Shown here: piece by piece, positions 27,367 to 36,857 of the stretch
How positions within the stretch are numbered: the first letter of the stretch is position 1
Layout of the letters: every line of letters begins with the position of its first letter
Source: Chitinophagaceae bacterium
GTDB lineage: Bacteria > Bacteroidota > Bacteroidia > Chitinophagales > Chitinophagaceae
Reading direction: 5' to 3'
Length of the DNA stretch: 64,000 nt
NCBI GenBank assembly: GCA_025934485.1
Contig: JAICXX010000007.1
Location: 1 to 64,000 of the forward strand
The notes under the pieces: model-generated
What the model was told of the DNA's origin: nothing
Database searches by the model: none
What the model saw: only the letters and a program-made list of their open reading frames with translations
Translations under genes and position numbers: made by a program

Positions 27367-27509
27367 CCCTTCCGTCTCCTCCTTCCGCGAGATTCAGAAA
27401 GCTTTGAATTTGCACTCCTCCTGAACAGCCATTTACTACGTACGTAAGGTTGGCCTCGACGGCCATCGGGTGTAAAAGTAGCCGGTAAGGTGCCGGCTGT
27501 TAACGAATG

Positions 27510-27537
27510 ATACCCAAAATATACCTGAATTATACCC
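27510..27537 (+). promoter_or_regulatory. Candidate operator: three ATACC repeats with an 11-bp period
   Basis: ATACC begins at 27510, 27521 and 27532, a strict 11-bp period (units ATACCCAAAAT, ATACCTGAATT, ATACCCCCATG). Phasing by one helical turn puts all three on one face of the DNA, as expected for tandem binding of an AraC-type regulator. It lies about 65-90 bp upstream of the putative -7 element of PUL B. A related TACCC pair precedes PUL A. Confidence 0.35.
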
Positions 27538-27602
27538 CCATGGTGAACAATTTGCCACCCTTATATACTTGCTGTACTACCGTGCCTTTGGACATATCAA
27601 AT

Positions 27603-27610
27603 TATTTTTG
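27603..27610 (+). promoter_or_regulatory. Candidate -7 promoter element for PUL B (TATTTTTG)
   Basis: TATTTTTG fits the TAnnTTTG consensus and lies 66 bp before the susC start at 27677. A TTTG is present at 27587-27590 but only 12 bp upstream, which is too close for the usual spacing of about 20, so a -33 element is not supported. Confidence 0.35.
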
Positions 27611-27676
27611 AATCGATGAGGTAACCGATGCCATCTTGCACATGAGTTGCCGATCTTAAAACCAAGACGATTGCAT

Positions 27677-30600
27677 ATGAAAAAGCGAAATCTCAAAAGA
27701 GCGTTGTTGCATTTAGTATGGTGCGCGCTCCCTCTTCTTTTCTTTTCTGCCGGCGGATATGCCCAAAATCCGCTCCCTTCCAAAAAAATCACCGGAAAAG
27801 TAATCGTCGCCCCCGACGACAAACCGCTCGAGGGCGCCAGCGTTACCGTCAGGGGACGCGCCGGCGGGACCCAAACGGACAAGGACGGCCTGTTCGCCCT
27901 GGAGGCCAAAAATGGCGATGTGCTCATTATCAGCTATGTCGGGTATTTGCGCAAAGAGATCAGGGTGGGGGCCCGGCAGTCGGTAAACATCCGCCTCGAA
28001 CTGGAGGATAAGAGCAAGCTTAACGACGTCGTCGTCATCGGGTATGGAAAGGCGCGCCGCCCGGACCTCACGGGAGCTATTTCTTCTCTCTCCGGCGCGG
28101 AGCTCATGAAAACCCAGCCCACGACGTTCGACCAGGCCCTCCAGGGGAAAGTCGCCGGTGTCGTCGTCCAGCAGGTATCGGGACAACCCGGCGGCGGCGT
28201 ATCTATCCAGATCCGCGGCGTATCGTCGGTCAGCGGCTCCACCGCCCCTCTGTATGTCATCGATGGCGTGATTATTCCAACCGTTAACGATCCGGGCAAC
28301 GGTTCCAATCCATTGAATACGATCAACCCTTCCGAAATAGAATCGATAGACGTGCTGAAAGACGCTTCCGCAACCGCTATATACGGTTCGCAGGCGACCA
28401 ACGGCGTCGTCGTTATCACGACCAAAAGAGGCCGGGCAGGAGCACCGCAGATCAATTATGACGCCTATGCCGGCTACCAGGAGATACCCAAAAGGCTCCC
28501 TACCATGAACCTACAGCAGTTTGCCACCTTTATCAACGCCCGCGCGCAGGTGTGGGGCTTCGATTCCCGGCCTGAATTCGCGAATCCAAAATACCTGGGC
28601 CATGGTACCGATTGGCAGAAAGCGCTGTTCCGCAAACCACCGGAGATGAACCACACCGTTACCGTCAGCGGCGGCGATGCCAGGACCCAATATTTATTAT
28701 CGGGCTCCTATTTCGAGCAACAGGGCATGGCGCTCGGCTCCGATTTTCAACGGATTTCCGTGCGGCTGAACCTCGATAATAAGACGACCAACTGGCTAAA
28801 AGTAGGAACCAGCCTGCAAATGGCGCATGTTTTTGAAAACGTGAATACAACATCCTCGGGGGTGATCAACGCCGCATTGAACCTTACGCCCGACATTCCC
28901 GTGCAAAACCCCGACGGTTCCTGGGGTGGTGTCACCAACACCAGCGGTTGGGTCACTCCCGTCCTTAACCCGGTGGGGTTAGCCGAGCTGGTCAAAAACC
29001 AGCGGAAGAGAAATCAGCTCTTCGGCAATGCCTATGCGGAAATACAATTTTATAAAGACCTCTCCTTTCGCAACGAGGTGTCCGGTAATTTCGATTTCAG
29101 CAGCCTGGACTACTTTACCCCAACCTATGTTTTTGGCAAAGTTACTAACGGCACTAGCAGTGGTTCCTCCTCTACCAACCAAAACATTTATACGGTCATC
29201 CGCAATTACCTGACGTATACGCACTATTTCACCGATTTCAACCTCAATGCCCTTGTGGGGCACGAAGCCCAGTCGTCGAATTACGAGGACCTCTACGGCA
29301 GCCGGTCGAATTTCCCTTCGAACAATGTGCAAACCGTTAGCTCGGGCGACGCTACTACGGCCAGGAACTCGGGCGATAATGGTCTGGGCTCGTCCCAGGA
29401 ATCCTATTTCAGCAGGATCAATTTTTCCTGGAAGGATAGATACTTGCTCACCGGGAATGTACGCAACGATGGGTCTTCCAACTTTCCCGCTAACAACCGC
29501 TGGGTGACTACCTGGTCAGGCGCATTGGCCTGGAAGCTCAATAACGAGGCGTTCATGAAAAATGTAACGGTGATCAACGAATTGAAATTGAGATTGGGTT
29601 ACGGATTGACGAACAACCAGGGCATACCGGGCAACACCTATGTGACACAACTGCAATCGGCAACCAACGGCTTGTCGGGTATAGCTCAATTTCAAAGCAA
29701 TCTCGCAAATGCTAAGGTGACCTGGGAAAAAACAAATTATTACAACGCAGGATTGGACGCCTCATTTCTCAATAGCCGGATAAGCTTTTCGTTCGACGCT
29801 TACTACCGGAAGACAGGTGGGCTTTTATTAAAGATCCCCCTGCCGCTGTACTCCGGTACTACCGCCGGCTATTCGCCCGGATCGATGGCGGCGCCCTACG
29901 TCAATGTCGGTGCCGTCAGCAACAAGGGCTTTGACTTCGGTGTCAACACCACCAATATTATCACCAGGAATTTTACCTGGAAGACCAATGTTACCGTATC
30001 GCGTAACGTCAACAAAATACTCAGCTTAGGCGCCGGTGAACAGGCTAACCTGAGCGAAAAGTCGTACGTGATCAACGATATCATCGAAAAAACGGTGGTC
30101 GGGAAGCCCATCGGCGAATTTTATGGCTACCTGTTCGACGGAATGTTTGCAAAACCCACGGACTTCCAAAAACATGCCCTGCCGGTAGACCAGAGCGGCA
30201 ACCCTTATCCGATATCCTCGGCGGGCGGCGGAATTTGGTACGGCGACCGGAAGTTCAAAGATTTGAACGGCGATGGGGTTATCGACTCAAGGGACCAGAC
30301 CTTTTTGGGCTCTCCCATCCCGAAATTCCAGTTTGGGATCAACAATACCTTTTCCTATAAGAATTTCGATCTGAATATCTTCTTCAGTGGCAGCGTCGGT
30401 AACAAAGTATTCAATGAGATCGCGGTGGCGCAAACCAATTCGCAAAACAATACCAACTATTTTTCAAAGGTGTTGAACTATGCCAGAGTGGCTTTGATAA
30501 ATCCCAATGGCTCCGCAACCGACATTAACAATTCCTACGTAACCAACCCGAATACAACGGTCGTGGGATTGCGGAATGATAACACGAACGACAATAACCG

Positions 30601-30871
30601 GCCTAACAATTTGTTCATCGAGGACGGCTCCTTCCTCCGGTGCAAAAACATCACAGTCGGCTATCGACTGCCCCCAAATGCCTTGTCAATGATGCACTTG
30701 CAATCATTTAGGGTATTCGCTACGGTGACCAACGCTTTTATCATTACCAACTATTCGGGCATGGACCCGGAGATCGGTTCATGGAACCCCTTGCAGGCCG
30801 GCTGGGACCAGGGATATTACCCTCAGGCCAGGACCTATACCATCGGCGCAAACATCACCTTTGCTAAATAA
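27677..30871 (+). CDS. SusC-like TonB-dependent outer-membrane transporter (PUL B)
   Basis: A 1064-residue SusC homologue: basic n-region MKKRNLKR and signal peptide ending GGYAQ, carboxypeptidase-regulatory-like domain (KITGKVIVAPDDKPLEG, about 35-115), LNDVVVIGYGKARR, plug (IQIRGVSSVSGSTAPLYVID) and a beta-barrel ending ANITFAK. It lacks an STN domain. ATG 27677 is chosen over a TTG at 27647 because it gives a standard signal peptide. It is followed by its SusD 9 bp later and opens PUL B. Together with SusD it should import the products of the two surface GH5 enzymes. Confidence 0.95.
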   Translation: MKKRNLKRALLHLVWCALPLLFFSAGGYAQNPLPSKKITGKVIVAPDDKPLEGASVTVRGRAGGTQTDKDGLFALEAKNGDVLIISYVGYLRKEIRVGARQSVNIRLELEDKSKLNDVVVIGYGKARRPDLTGAISSLSGAELMKTQPTTFDQALQGKVAGVVVQQVSGQPGGGVSIQIRGVSSVSGSTAPLYVIDGVIIPTVNDPGNGSNPLNTINPSEIESIDVLKDASATAIYGSQATNGVVVITTKRGRAGAPQINYDAYAGYQEIPKRLPTMNLQQFATFINARAQVWGFDSRPEFANPKYLGHGTDWQKALFRKPPEMNHTVTVSGGDARTQYLLSGSYFEQQGMALGSDFQRISVRLNLDNKTTNWLKVGTSLQMAHVFENVNTTSSGVINAALNLTPDIPVQNPDGSWGGVTNTSGWVTPVLNPVGLAELVKNQRKRNQLFGNAYAEIQFYKDLSFRNEVSGNFDFSSLDYFTPTYVFGKVTNGTSSGSSSTNQNIYTVIRNYLTYTHYFTDFNLNALVGHEAQSSNYEDLYGSRSNFPSNNVQTVSSGDATTARNSGDNGLGSSQESYFSRINFSWKDRYLLTGNVRNDGSSNFPANNRWVTTWSGALAWKLNNEAFMKNVTVINELKLRLGYGLTNNQGIPGNTYVTQLQSATNGLSGIAQFQSNLANAKVTWEKTNYYNAGLDASFLNSRISFSFDAYYRKTGGLLLKIPLPLYSGTTAGYSPGSMAAPYVNVGAVSNKGFDFGVNTTNIITRNFTWKTNVTVSRNVNKILSLGAGEQANLSEKSYVINDIIEKTVVGKPIGEFYGYLFDGMFAKPTDFQKHALPVDQSGNPYPISSAGGGIWYGDRKFKDLNGDGVIDSRDQTFLGSPIPKFQFGINNTFSYKNFDLNIFFSGSVGNKVFNEIAVAQTNSQNNTNYFSKVLNYARVALINPNGSATDINNSYVTNPNTTVVGLRNDNTNDNNRPNNLFIEDGSFLRCKNITVGYRLPPNALSMMHLQSFRVFATVTNAFIITNYSGMDPEIGSWNPLQAGWDQGYYPQARTYTIGANITFAK

Positions 30872-30880
30872 AGTATTAAA

Positions 30881-32458
30881 ATGAAATCCTACAATAAGAT
30901 ACTAATTACGCTGCTTGTTGCCGCAACAATGACAGCATGCAAAAAGAGCTTTTTGGAGCGTCCATCGACCTCCCAGATAAGTGCTACTTCTTATTACAAT
31001 ACTACCTCCGATCTTCGGCTGGTCACGGCCAGCCTGTACGGCGGTTCCCCATGGTGGGCATGGCATAACGGCGCCTTGTTGCAACTCGGCGATGTCCTGA
31101 GCGGGAATGCCTATTATGCCTATAACGGCGACCTCGTTCAGCTGTTCACCCGTACCATCACCGCCCAAAATGGCGTCATATCCAGCGGCTGGAGCGGGCT
31201 TTACAATGTGATAGCACAATGCAACACCACTATCAACGCCATACAACAACTGGCCTCCCCGACGATTTCCGCTACCGATAAAAATGCGGCTATAGCCGAA
31301 GCCAGGTTTATCCGGGGCGTGGCCTATTATCAGCTGGCTGTTTATTGGGGCGCGGTGCCCATCATCGAGGACAATACCAAGCTGATCGCAAATCCATTGC
31401 TCAACCGCAACATTGTCTCGGACGTCTATAAGTTTGTGATCAACGACCTCACCTTCGCGACGAAAAATCTTCCCGCCGCGGATGAAACGGGCCGGGTAAC
31501 CACCTGGTCTGCGCAGGGCATGCTGGCCAAAGTATATCTCACGGTGGCCGGTTTGGGGCAAAGCGGCGGCACCCGCGACCAGGCCCTGCTGGACAGCGCC
31601 CAAAAATATGCCGGCAACGTGTGCAAAAACAGTGGGTTGACGTTGTTCCCCAGCTATTATAACCTTTTCAGGGCACAAAACAACGACAACTCCGAATCGC
31701 TATTCGCGCTTCAGTGGGCAGCAGGTGTTGGTTATGGCAATGGCAACGACTGGCTGACCTTTTCGCCCAGCAGCAGTATAAACCCGCAGAACACGGGTGC
31801 ATGGACGGCCTTGAAACCCACCTGGGACTTTTACCAGAATTATACCTGGAAAGATACCGTCAGGCGGCTAGCCACCGTTTTCCGCAACGGCGATTATTAT
31901 CCTGAATTGAATGCGGCCGGCGGCGGTTTTACCGCAAGCGGGGTATCGATGAAAAAGCACATCATCGGCAACGAAAAGGACAACAACGCCCCGACCATGG
32001 ATATCTGGTCCTCCGTCGAACATAACCCGATCCTCCGGCTGGCCGACGTGTACCTCGTATATGCCGAAGCCATCCTCGGCAACAACGCCAGCACCACCGA
32101 CGCGGACGCCTTGCTGTATTTTAACAAAGTACGTGCAAGAGCCGGCGTGGACCCCGCTCCAATGCTGGATGCCGACACCATTATGCGCGAAAGAAGGATC
32201 GAGCTGGGTTTTGAAGGACAATACTGGCTGGACCTCGTACGACTTTCCTACTACAATCCGGACAAGGCGGTAGGGATCATCAACAACCAAAAAAGGATGA
32301 CCTTCTCTTACGATCCTACCAAACAATTAGCCACCCCGGATACAACCACCGCCCCGGCCGTCGTTCCGGCAACGATCAGCGCATTTACCATGCAGATCCC
32401 CGCCTCCGAGCTCACGGCCGATCCGAAACTCGTACAACCGCCGGTACCTTATTATTAA
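30881..32458 (+). CDS. SusD-like surface glycan-binding lipoprotein (PUL B)
   Basis: A 525-residue SusD/RagB lipoprotein with lipobox MTAC and mature start CKKSFLERP. It has the usual SusD helices (AEARFIRGVAYYQLAVYWG, DVYKFVINDL) and the C-terminal motif MRERRIELGFEGQYWLDLVR. It differs strongly from the PUL A SusD, so the two transport pairs are not a recent duplication. It lies 9 bp after susC and 19 bp before a surface glycan-binding lipoprotein. Confidence 0.95.
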   Translation: MKSYNKILITLLVAATMTACKKSFLERPSTSQISATSYYNTTSDLRLVTASLYGGSPWWAWHNGALLQLGDVLSGNAYYAYNGDLVQLFTRTITAQNGVISSGWSGLYNVIAQCNTTINAIQQLASPTISATDKNAAIAEARFIRGVAYYQLAVYWGAVPIIEDNTKLIANPLLNRNIVSDVYKFVINDLTFATKNLPAADETGRVTTWSAQGMLAKVYLTVAGLGQSGGTRDQALLDSAQKYAGNVCKNSGLTLFPSYYNLFRAQNNDNSESLFALQWAAGVGYGNGNDWLTFSPSSSINPQNTGAWTALKPTWDFYQNYTWKDTVRRLATVFRNGDYYPELNAAGGGFTASGVSMKKHIIGNEKDNNAPTMDIWSSVEHNPILRLADVYLVYAEAILGNNASTTDADALLYFNKVRARAGVDPAPMLDADTIMRERRIELGFEGQYWLDLVRLSYYNPDKAVGIINNQKRMTFSYDPTKQLATPDTTTAPAVVPATISAFTMQIPASELTADPKLVQPPVPYY

Positions 32459-32477
32459 TTCAACTACGTAAAATAGG

Positions 32478-33941
32478 ATGACTATGAACAATATTTCAAT
32501 TAGCCGCTTGTTAGTGTTGCCGCTGATCCTGCTTGCGGTAGCTTTCCTGCCGGCTTGTAAAAAAAATACAGGCGCCGCGCCCAACATCACGGGCGTCAGA
32601 AACTATGTAGCCTCGCCGAACGATACCCTACTCACCAGCCTCGCGCCCAATGGCCAATGGGTAGTGATCACCGGGCAGCACCTGCAAAATGCCGTCGATA
32701 TAGAATTCGATGGCGTTCCGGCTGCTATCAACAACGCCCTGTTCTCGTCGAACAACGCGGTAGTGCAAATACCTGCGATCGTATTCACAACGATAGACAC
32801 CACCAAGCTATATACGATCAAGTACACCACCGCGGCAGGCACAACGACATTCCCTTTTAAATTAGGGCCCGCCGCACCGGTCATTACAGCTATCTCGAAT
32901 GTATTTGCAAACCCCGGCGATTCTTGTTTTATTGAAGGCTCCAACCTCCTATTGGTTCAATACTTTTCCTACGGGGGAACCAACATTACATCGTTTAGAT
33001 CGAGTCCCGACGGCACTTCGCTTGGCTTTGTCATGCCTGCACAAACGACCAATCAGCAGGTGGTCATAGCTACAAAGACTGGGACCGCCACATTCCAAAT
33101 AGTGGCGACGCCAACGATCGTCGCCGTTTCCAACGAAAATGCCAATCCCGGCGATTCCGTATATGTCTACGGTACCTATCTTAAGAACATTCAAACGCTG
33201 ACCTTTGCCGGCGCCGACGTCACCTCGTTTGCATCCTCCGCCGATGGAAGCTCGGTAGGCTTTATTGTGCCCACGCTGATGCAACCCGGGCCCGTATCCG
33301 TGACGACGGCATTCGGAACCGCAACTACGGTGTACAACGTGAACGATATTGCAACGGGGGCGATATCGAATTTTGAATGGAGTGGCAAATTTGACTGGTC
33401 ATGGTGGGGTGGCGCCTCGCTGACCAGCGGCAGCCCCGACTTTCCGGGTAACTCGAGTCAATACCTGACGCTGAAAACAGGCATCCTGGCCAGCGGGGAA
33501 GGGAATACTTATTCCAGTTATGCCTTACTCATGGGTTCAACGCAGTGGGTACCGACGGCCAATCTTGGCGATCCTCCCGGCAACTGGGCATTTAAATTCG
33601 AAGTAAGCATCCCCAATGGCTGGAATGGCGGGTCGTTCGATATTCAAAGCGGGGTCGGCACCTATATAGCCCGTTGGGAGCCCTGGCAGATATCGCCCAC
33701 CGTCACCGCGCCGTATTCAACGAAAGGCTGGATGACAGTGACCATTCCTTTGACTTCATTCCGGGCCAAGGACCCTACACTCGGCGATGGCGAGGGAGCC
33801 CCGCTAACCGCCATTACGGACCTTACCGGTTCAACGGGACAAAGCTCGTGTACCATGTATATCCATAACTACAGTTCGTCGTCCACGGCCACCGGCTTTT
33901 ATGGCGCTTTCGATAATATAAGGGTTGTACAGATCAAATAA
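32478..33941 (+). CDS. Multi-domain surface glycan-binding lipoprotein, SGBP-B-like (three IPT/Ig domains + C-terminal binding domain)
   Basis: A 487-residue lipoprotein with lipobox LPAC (mature CKKNTGAAP). Three IPT/TIG-like Ig domains run in tandem at about residues 36-130, 131-209 and 210-292. Each opens with a PxITxxxN-type strand and a 'NPGDS' turn (FANPGDSCFIEGSNL, ENANPGDSVYVYGTYL). The C-terminal domain (about 293-487; FEWSGKFDWSWWGG, IARWEPWQI) is rich in exposed Trp. This order, three Ig domains then a binding domain, is that of the xyloglucan-binding SGBP-B of Bacteroides ovatus, which supports xyloglucan as the substrate. ATG 32484 is an equally possible start. It has no catalytic signature. 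Confidence 0.8.
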   Translation: MTMNNISISRLLVLPLILLAVAFLPACKKNTGAAPNITGVRNYVASPNDTLLTSLAPNGQWVVITGQHLQNAVDIEFDGVPAAINNALFSSNNAVVQIPAIVFTTIDTTKLYTIKYTTAAGTTTFPFKLGPAAPVITAISNVFANPGDSCFIEGSNLLLVQYFSYGGTNITSFRSSPDGTSLGFVMPAQTTNQQVVIATKTGTATFQIVATPTIVAVSNENANPGDSVYVYGTYLKNIQTLTFAGADVTSFASSADGSSVGFIVPTLMQPGPVSVTTAFGTATTVYNVNDIATGAISNFEWSGKFDWSWWGGASLTSGSPDFPGNSSQYLTLKTGILASGEGNTYSSYALLMGSTQWVPTANLGDPPGNWAFKFEVSIPNGWNGGSFDIQSGVGTYIARWEPWQISPTVTAPYSTKGWMTVTIPLTSFRAKDPTLGDGEGAPLTAITDLTGSTGQSSCTMYIHNYSSSSTATGFYGAFDNIRVVQIK

Positions 33942-33951
33942 TAAAACCAAT

Positions 33952-35403
33952 ATGAAAAGAATACTAATTGCTTGTTCGATTTTTATGGCATTTAGCTGCC
34001 ACAAAACCGCAACAACAACCTCCCCCATTACCCTTTCCAATATCACCGATACCATACCCGAAAACGGTGGGACCGTAGCCTTGACATTTACTTCGAATGC
34101 CGTATGGACCATCGATACCAGTAGTCTTGGCTGGCTGCATCTAAGCCAGGCCTCGGGCAACAGCGGTAGTACGACGATTAACTTGTCGGCGGCGGGAAAT
34201 ACCACCGGGACCAGCCGTTCCCAGCTATTGACCATCAATTTCACCAACGACCAAAGCAGGCGGGTTACGGTAATCCAGCTTCCCCCGATCTTTCCATCGT
34301 ACAACACTTCGCCGATCGCCGCCGATCCCTCCGGCATGAGCAGCACCGCTGCCCAGCTGGTCGCGGATATGAAGTTGGGTTGGAACCTCGGCAATTCACT
34401 CGAAGCCCCCGGCGGCGAAACCGGGTGGGGGAATCCTGTGATCACCCAAGCCCTCATAGATCTGGTAAAAAGCAGCGGTTTCAATGCGATTCGCATCCCA
34501 TGCGCCTGGAACGGGCATGCCAATCAAAGCACGGGAGCCATCGATACAGCCTGGCTCAGCAGGGTCAAACAAGTCGTGCAATACTGCGTCAATGACGGCA
34601 TGTACATTTTGCTGAATGACCACGTCAACGACGGCTGGCTCGATTGTACCGCGACCGGCGCCAAATTGGACACGATCAAAGCAAAACAAAGGGCCTATTG
34701 GGAACAGATAGCGACAGAAATGCGCGATTTTGATGAACATTTGATGTTTGCCAGCGCTAATGAACCGAACGCTACCGACCTACCCTCCAGCACGCTGCTG
34801 GAGAACTACCACCAGATCTTTATCAATGCCGTGCGCTCCACCGGCGGAAAGAACGCCTATCGCACCCTGGTCATCCAGGCTCCCTCGACATCGGTGAACC
34901 TGGCGGATTATTTCATCGGGGTGCCGGGTATGCCGGTCGACCCCATCCCGAATAAACTGGTACTGGAAGTGCATTGGTACTCGCCTCCGAACTTCGCCAT
35001 CCTATCGGCCGATGCTTCCTGGGGCAACGAGTGGTGCTTTTGGGGCGCTAATTACCACTCGCAGGACATGCCCGCGAGAAATGCTACCGCGAACACCGAA
35101 GAATCCTTTATCGATAGTACCTGGAGTTATATGAAAAGCAGGTTCGTAAAAAACAATATACCGGTCCTCATCGGTGAAATGGGTGTGCCGCGACACAATG
35201 CCACGCTGACGGGTAATCCAGCGGATTCTATCCTGTCCTTGAATTCCAGGTCGCATTTCTTCCGGTACGTTACACAGTCCGCCAGGAATAATGGCATACC
35301 GTTGTTCCTTTGGGACGCGTACTATGATCTCATCGACCGGCAAAACAACGTCATATACGATCAGCAGGCGCTGGACTCGCTGCGCGCCGGTGCCGGACTT
35401 TAA
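33952..35403 (+). CDS. BACON-GH5 (subfamily 4-like) lipoprotein, divergent active-site loop
   Basis: A 483-residue lipoprotein with lipobox AFSC (mature CHKTATTT). A BACON domain (about 25-115; NAVWTIDTSSLGWLHLSQ) precedes a GH5 domain starting MKLGWNLGNSLEAPGGETGW. Acid/base E271 (ASANEPN) and nucleophile E409 (IGEMG) are present. The loop LLNDHVNDGWLDC (H224-V-N-D) differs from the sister gene, where the same place reads LLNIHWDGGWLDC, so an active-site Trp and Asp are lost. BACON-GH5_4 with a lipid anchor is the layout of the surface xyloglucanase of Bacteroides ovatus. ATG 33952 is preferred to a TTG at 33925, which overlaps the previous gene and adds a non-signal leader. Confidence 0.85.
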   Translation: MKRILIACSIFMAFSCHKTATTTSPITLSNITDTIPENGGTVALTFTSNAVWTIDTSSLGWLHLSQASGNSGSTTINLSAAGNTTGTSRSQLLTINFTNDQSRRVTVIQLPPIFPSYNTSPIAADPSGMSSTAAQLVADMKLGWNLGNSLEAPGGETGWGNPVITQALIDLVKSSGFNAIRIPCAWNGHANQSTGAIDTAWLSRVKQVVQYCVNDGMYILLNDHVNDGWLDCTATGAKLDTIKAKQRAYWEQIATEMRDFDEHLMFASANEPNATDLPSSTLLENYHQIFINAVRSTGGKNAYRTLVIQAPSTSVNLADYFIGVPGMPVDPIPNKLVLEVHWYSPPNFAILSADASWGNEWCFWGANYHSQDMPARNATANTEESFIDSTWSYMKSRFVKNNIPVLIGEMGVPRHNATLTGNPADSILSLNSRSHFFRYVTQSARNNGIPLFLWDAYYDLIDRQNNVIYDQQALDSLRAGAGL

Positions 35404-35417
35404 AATAAAAAAAACTT

Positions 35418-36839
35418 ATGAAAACAATACTTGCACACGTACTGGTGGCCACCCTCGTGGTGGCCACTTTTTCACTGGGATGCAAAAAAAGTCCGGGCAG
35501 CACACCCCAATTATCCGTCTCCGCATCCACCATCGGTTTTCAGACCCAGGGCGCCGACTCCACGGTAATCATCACCTGCAACTCGCAGTGGAGCATCGAT
35601 AACCCGGTTTCCGCCTGGTTGCAATTGAGCGAGTCGGATGGCAGCAGCGGCACGGCAACCATCAAGCTGACCTCGAGTCCGAATACGTCCGGCGCCACGC
35701 GCAGCGGGATCCTTGTAGTAACGGCAACCAACGGTCAGTCCCGGCGTATTATCGTCTCACAAGCCGGCTCCATTTACCCGTCTTACAATGTCTCGCCCCT
35801 ACCGCCGGATTCCACCGGGATGACCAGCACGGCGGTTCAGCTGACCAATAACATCACAGTCGGCTGGAACATTGGCAACACCCTGGAAGCGCCTGGGGGA
35901 GAGACGGGATGGGGCAACCCGCCGATCACCGCCGAATATGTGGCGTATATGAAAAACCTGGGCTTCAATGCCGTTAGGCTCCCTTGTGCCTGGGACTTCC
36001 ATGTCGATAATAAGTCGACAGCCCATATAGATCCGAACTGGCTACAGCGGGTACACGATGTGGTACAGTATTGCATAAGCAACAATCTCTACGTACTGCT
36101 GAATATCCACTGGGATGGCGGCTGGCTCGATTGTTCCGCCACCGGCGCCCGGGCGGATAGCATCAATGCGAAACAAAAAGCATTCTGGGAACAAATAGCC
36201 ACCAAAATGCGGGATTTCGACGAGCACCTGATGTTTGCAAGCGCCAACGAACCAGACCCTACCAACGCCGCCCAGATGAATGTACTGTTGTCTTATCACC
36301 AGAGCTTTGTCGACGCCGTGCGCTCCACCGGAGGACACAACACCTACCGGGTGCTGGTAGTGCAGGCGCCATCCAACCTGATCAACAATTTTCCCGTCGA
36401 CCCCACACCCGCGCGGATGGCTTTCGAAGAACACGACTACACACCTTCCCAATTTACCATTTTGGGTTCGGACGCCTCCTGGGGTAAGATGTTTTATTAC
36501 TGGGGCGCCGGGCACCATTCCGCCATCGAACCCGATCGCAACGCCACCTGGGGCGAGGAAGACTACCTGATGACCTATTTCGACAGTATGAAGGCTAAAT
36601 TCGTGGACAAAGGAATACCTTTCCTCATGGGCGAGTACGGGGCCTACCGCCGAACCACCCCTAAAGACCTCCCAACCCACAATGACGCAGTGGATTATTG
36701 GATAACGTTTAACACAAAACAGGCGATCGCTCATGGCCTCAAGCCATTTTTCTGGGAGACGGGCGGGATGGTGGACAGGTCGGCTGATACCGTAAAGGAC
36801 ACCCGCACCGTCAACGCCATTTTTGCCGGTGCGCATTAA
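35418..36839 (+). CDS. BACON-GH5 (subfamily 4-like) endo-xyloglucanase lipoprotein
   Basis: A 473-residue surface lipoprotein with lipobox SLGC (mature CKKSPGSTP), a BACON domain (about 30-118; NSQWSIDNPVSAWLQLSE) and a GH5 domain starting TVGWNIGNTLEAPGGETGW. The catalytic pair is E278 (ASANEPD) and E406 (MGEYG), and the substrate loop LLNIHWDGGWLDC is canonical. It follows its paralogue by 14 bp and shares the BACON-GH5 plan, so the pair arose by tandem duplication. It is the better candidate for the main endo-acting surface enzyme of PUL B, making oligosaccharides for the SusCD pair. Confidence 0.88.
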   Translation: MKTILAHVLVATLVVATFSLGCKKSPGSTPQLSVSASTIGFQTQGADSTVIITCNSQWSIDNPVSAWLQLSESDGSSGTATIKLTSSPNTSGATRSGILVVTATNGQSRRIIVSQAGSIYPSYNVSPLPPDSTGMTSTAVQLTNNITVGWNIGNTLEAPGGETGWGNPPITAEYVAYMKNLGFNAVRLPCAWDFHVDNKSTAHIDPNWLQRVHDVVQYCISNNLYVLLNIHWDGGWLDCSATGARADSINAKQKAFWEQIATKMRDFDEHLMFASANEPDPTNAAQMNVLLSYHQSFVDAVRSTGGHNTYRVLVVQAPSNLINNFPVDPTPARMAFEEHDYTPSQFTILGSDASWGKMFYYWGAGHHSAIEPDRNATWGEEDYLMTYFDSMKAKFVDKGIPFLMGEYGAYRRTTPKDLPTHNDAVDYWITFNTKQAIAHGLKPFFWETGGMVDRSADTVKDTRTVNAIFAGAH

Positions 36840-36857
36840 AAAAATAAAGCTTTTAAA

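Larger units (their letters stand above)
27367..27676. other. 310-bp intergenic region between the T9SS gene and PUL B
   Basis: No coding sequence is supported here. It contains a perfect 6-bp inverted repeat with a 7-base loop at 27480-27498 (AGCCGG and CCGGCT) that lacks a T-run and so is at best a weak terminator. Three phased ATACC repeats (27510-27536) and a TAnnTTTG-type element at 27603 follow, listed separately. The region most probably carries the promoter of PUL B. Confidence 0.6.

Noticed and set aside
27480-27498. Inverted repeat AGCCGG/CCGGCT as a terminator for the T9SS gene
   Set aside because: The stem is only 6 bp and no T-run follows, so I mention it only inside the intergenic entry.
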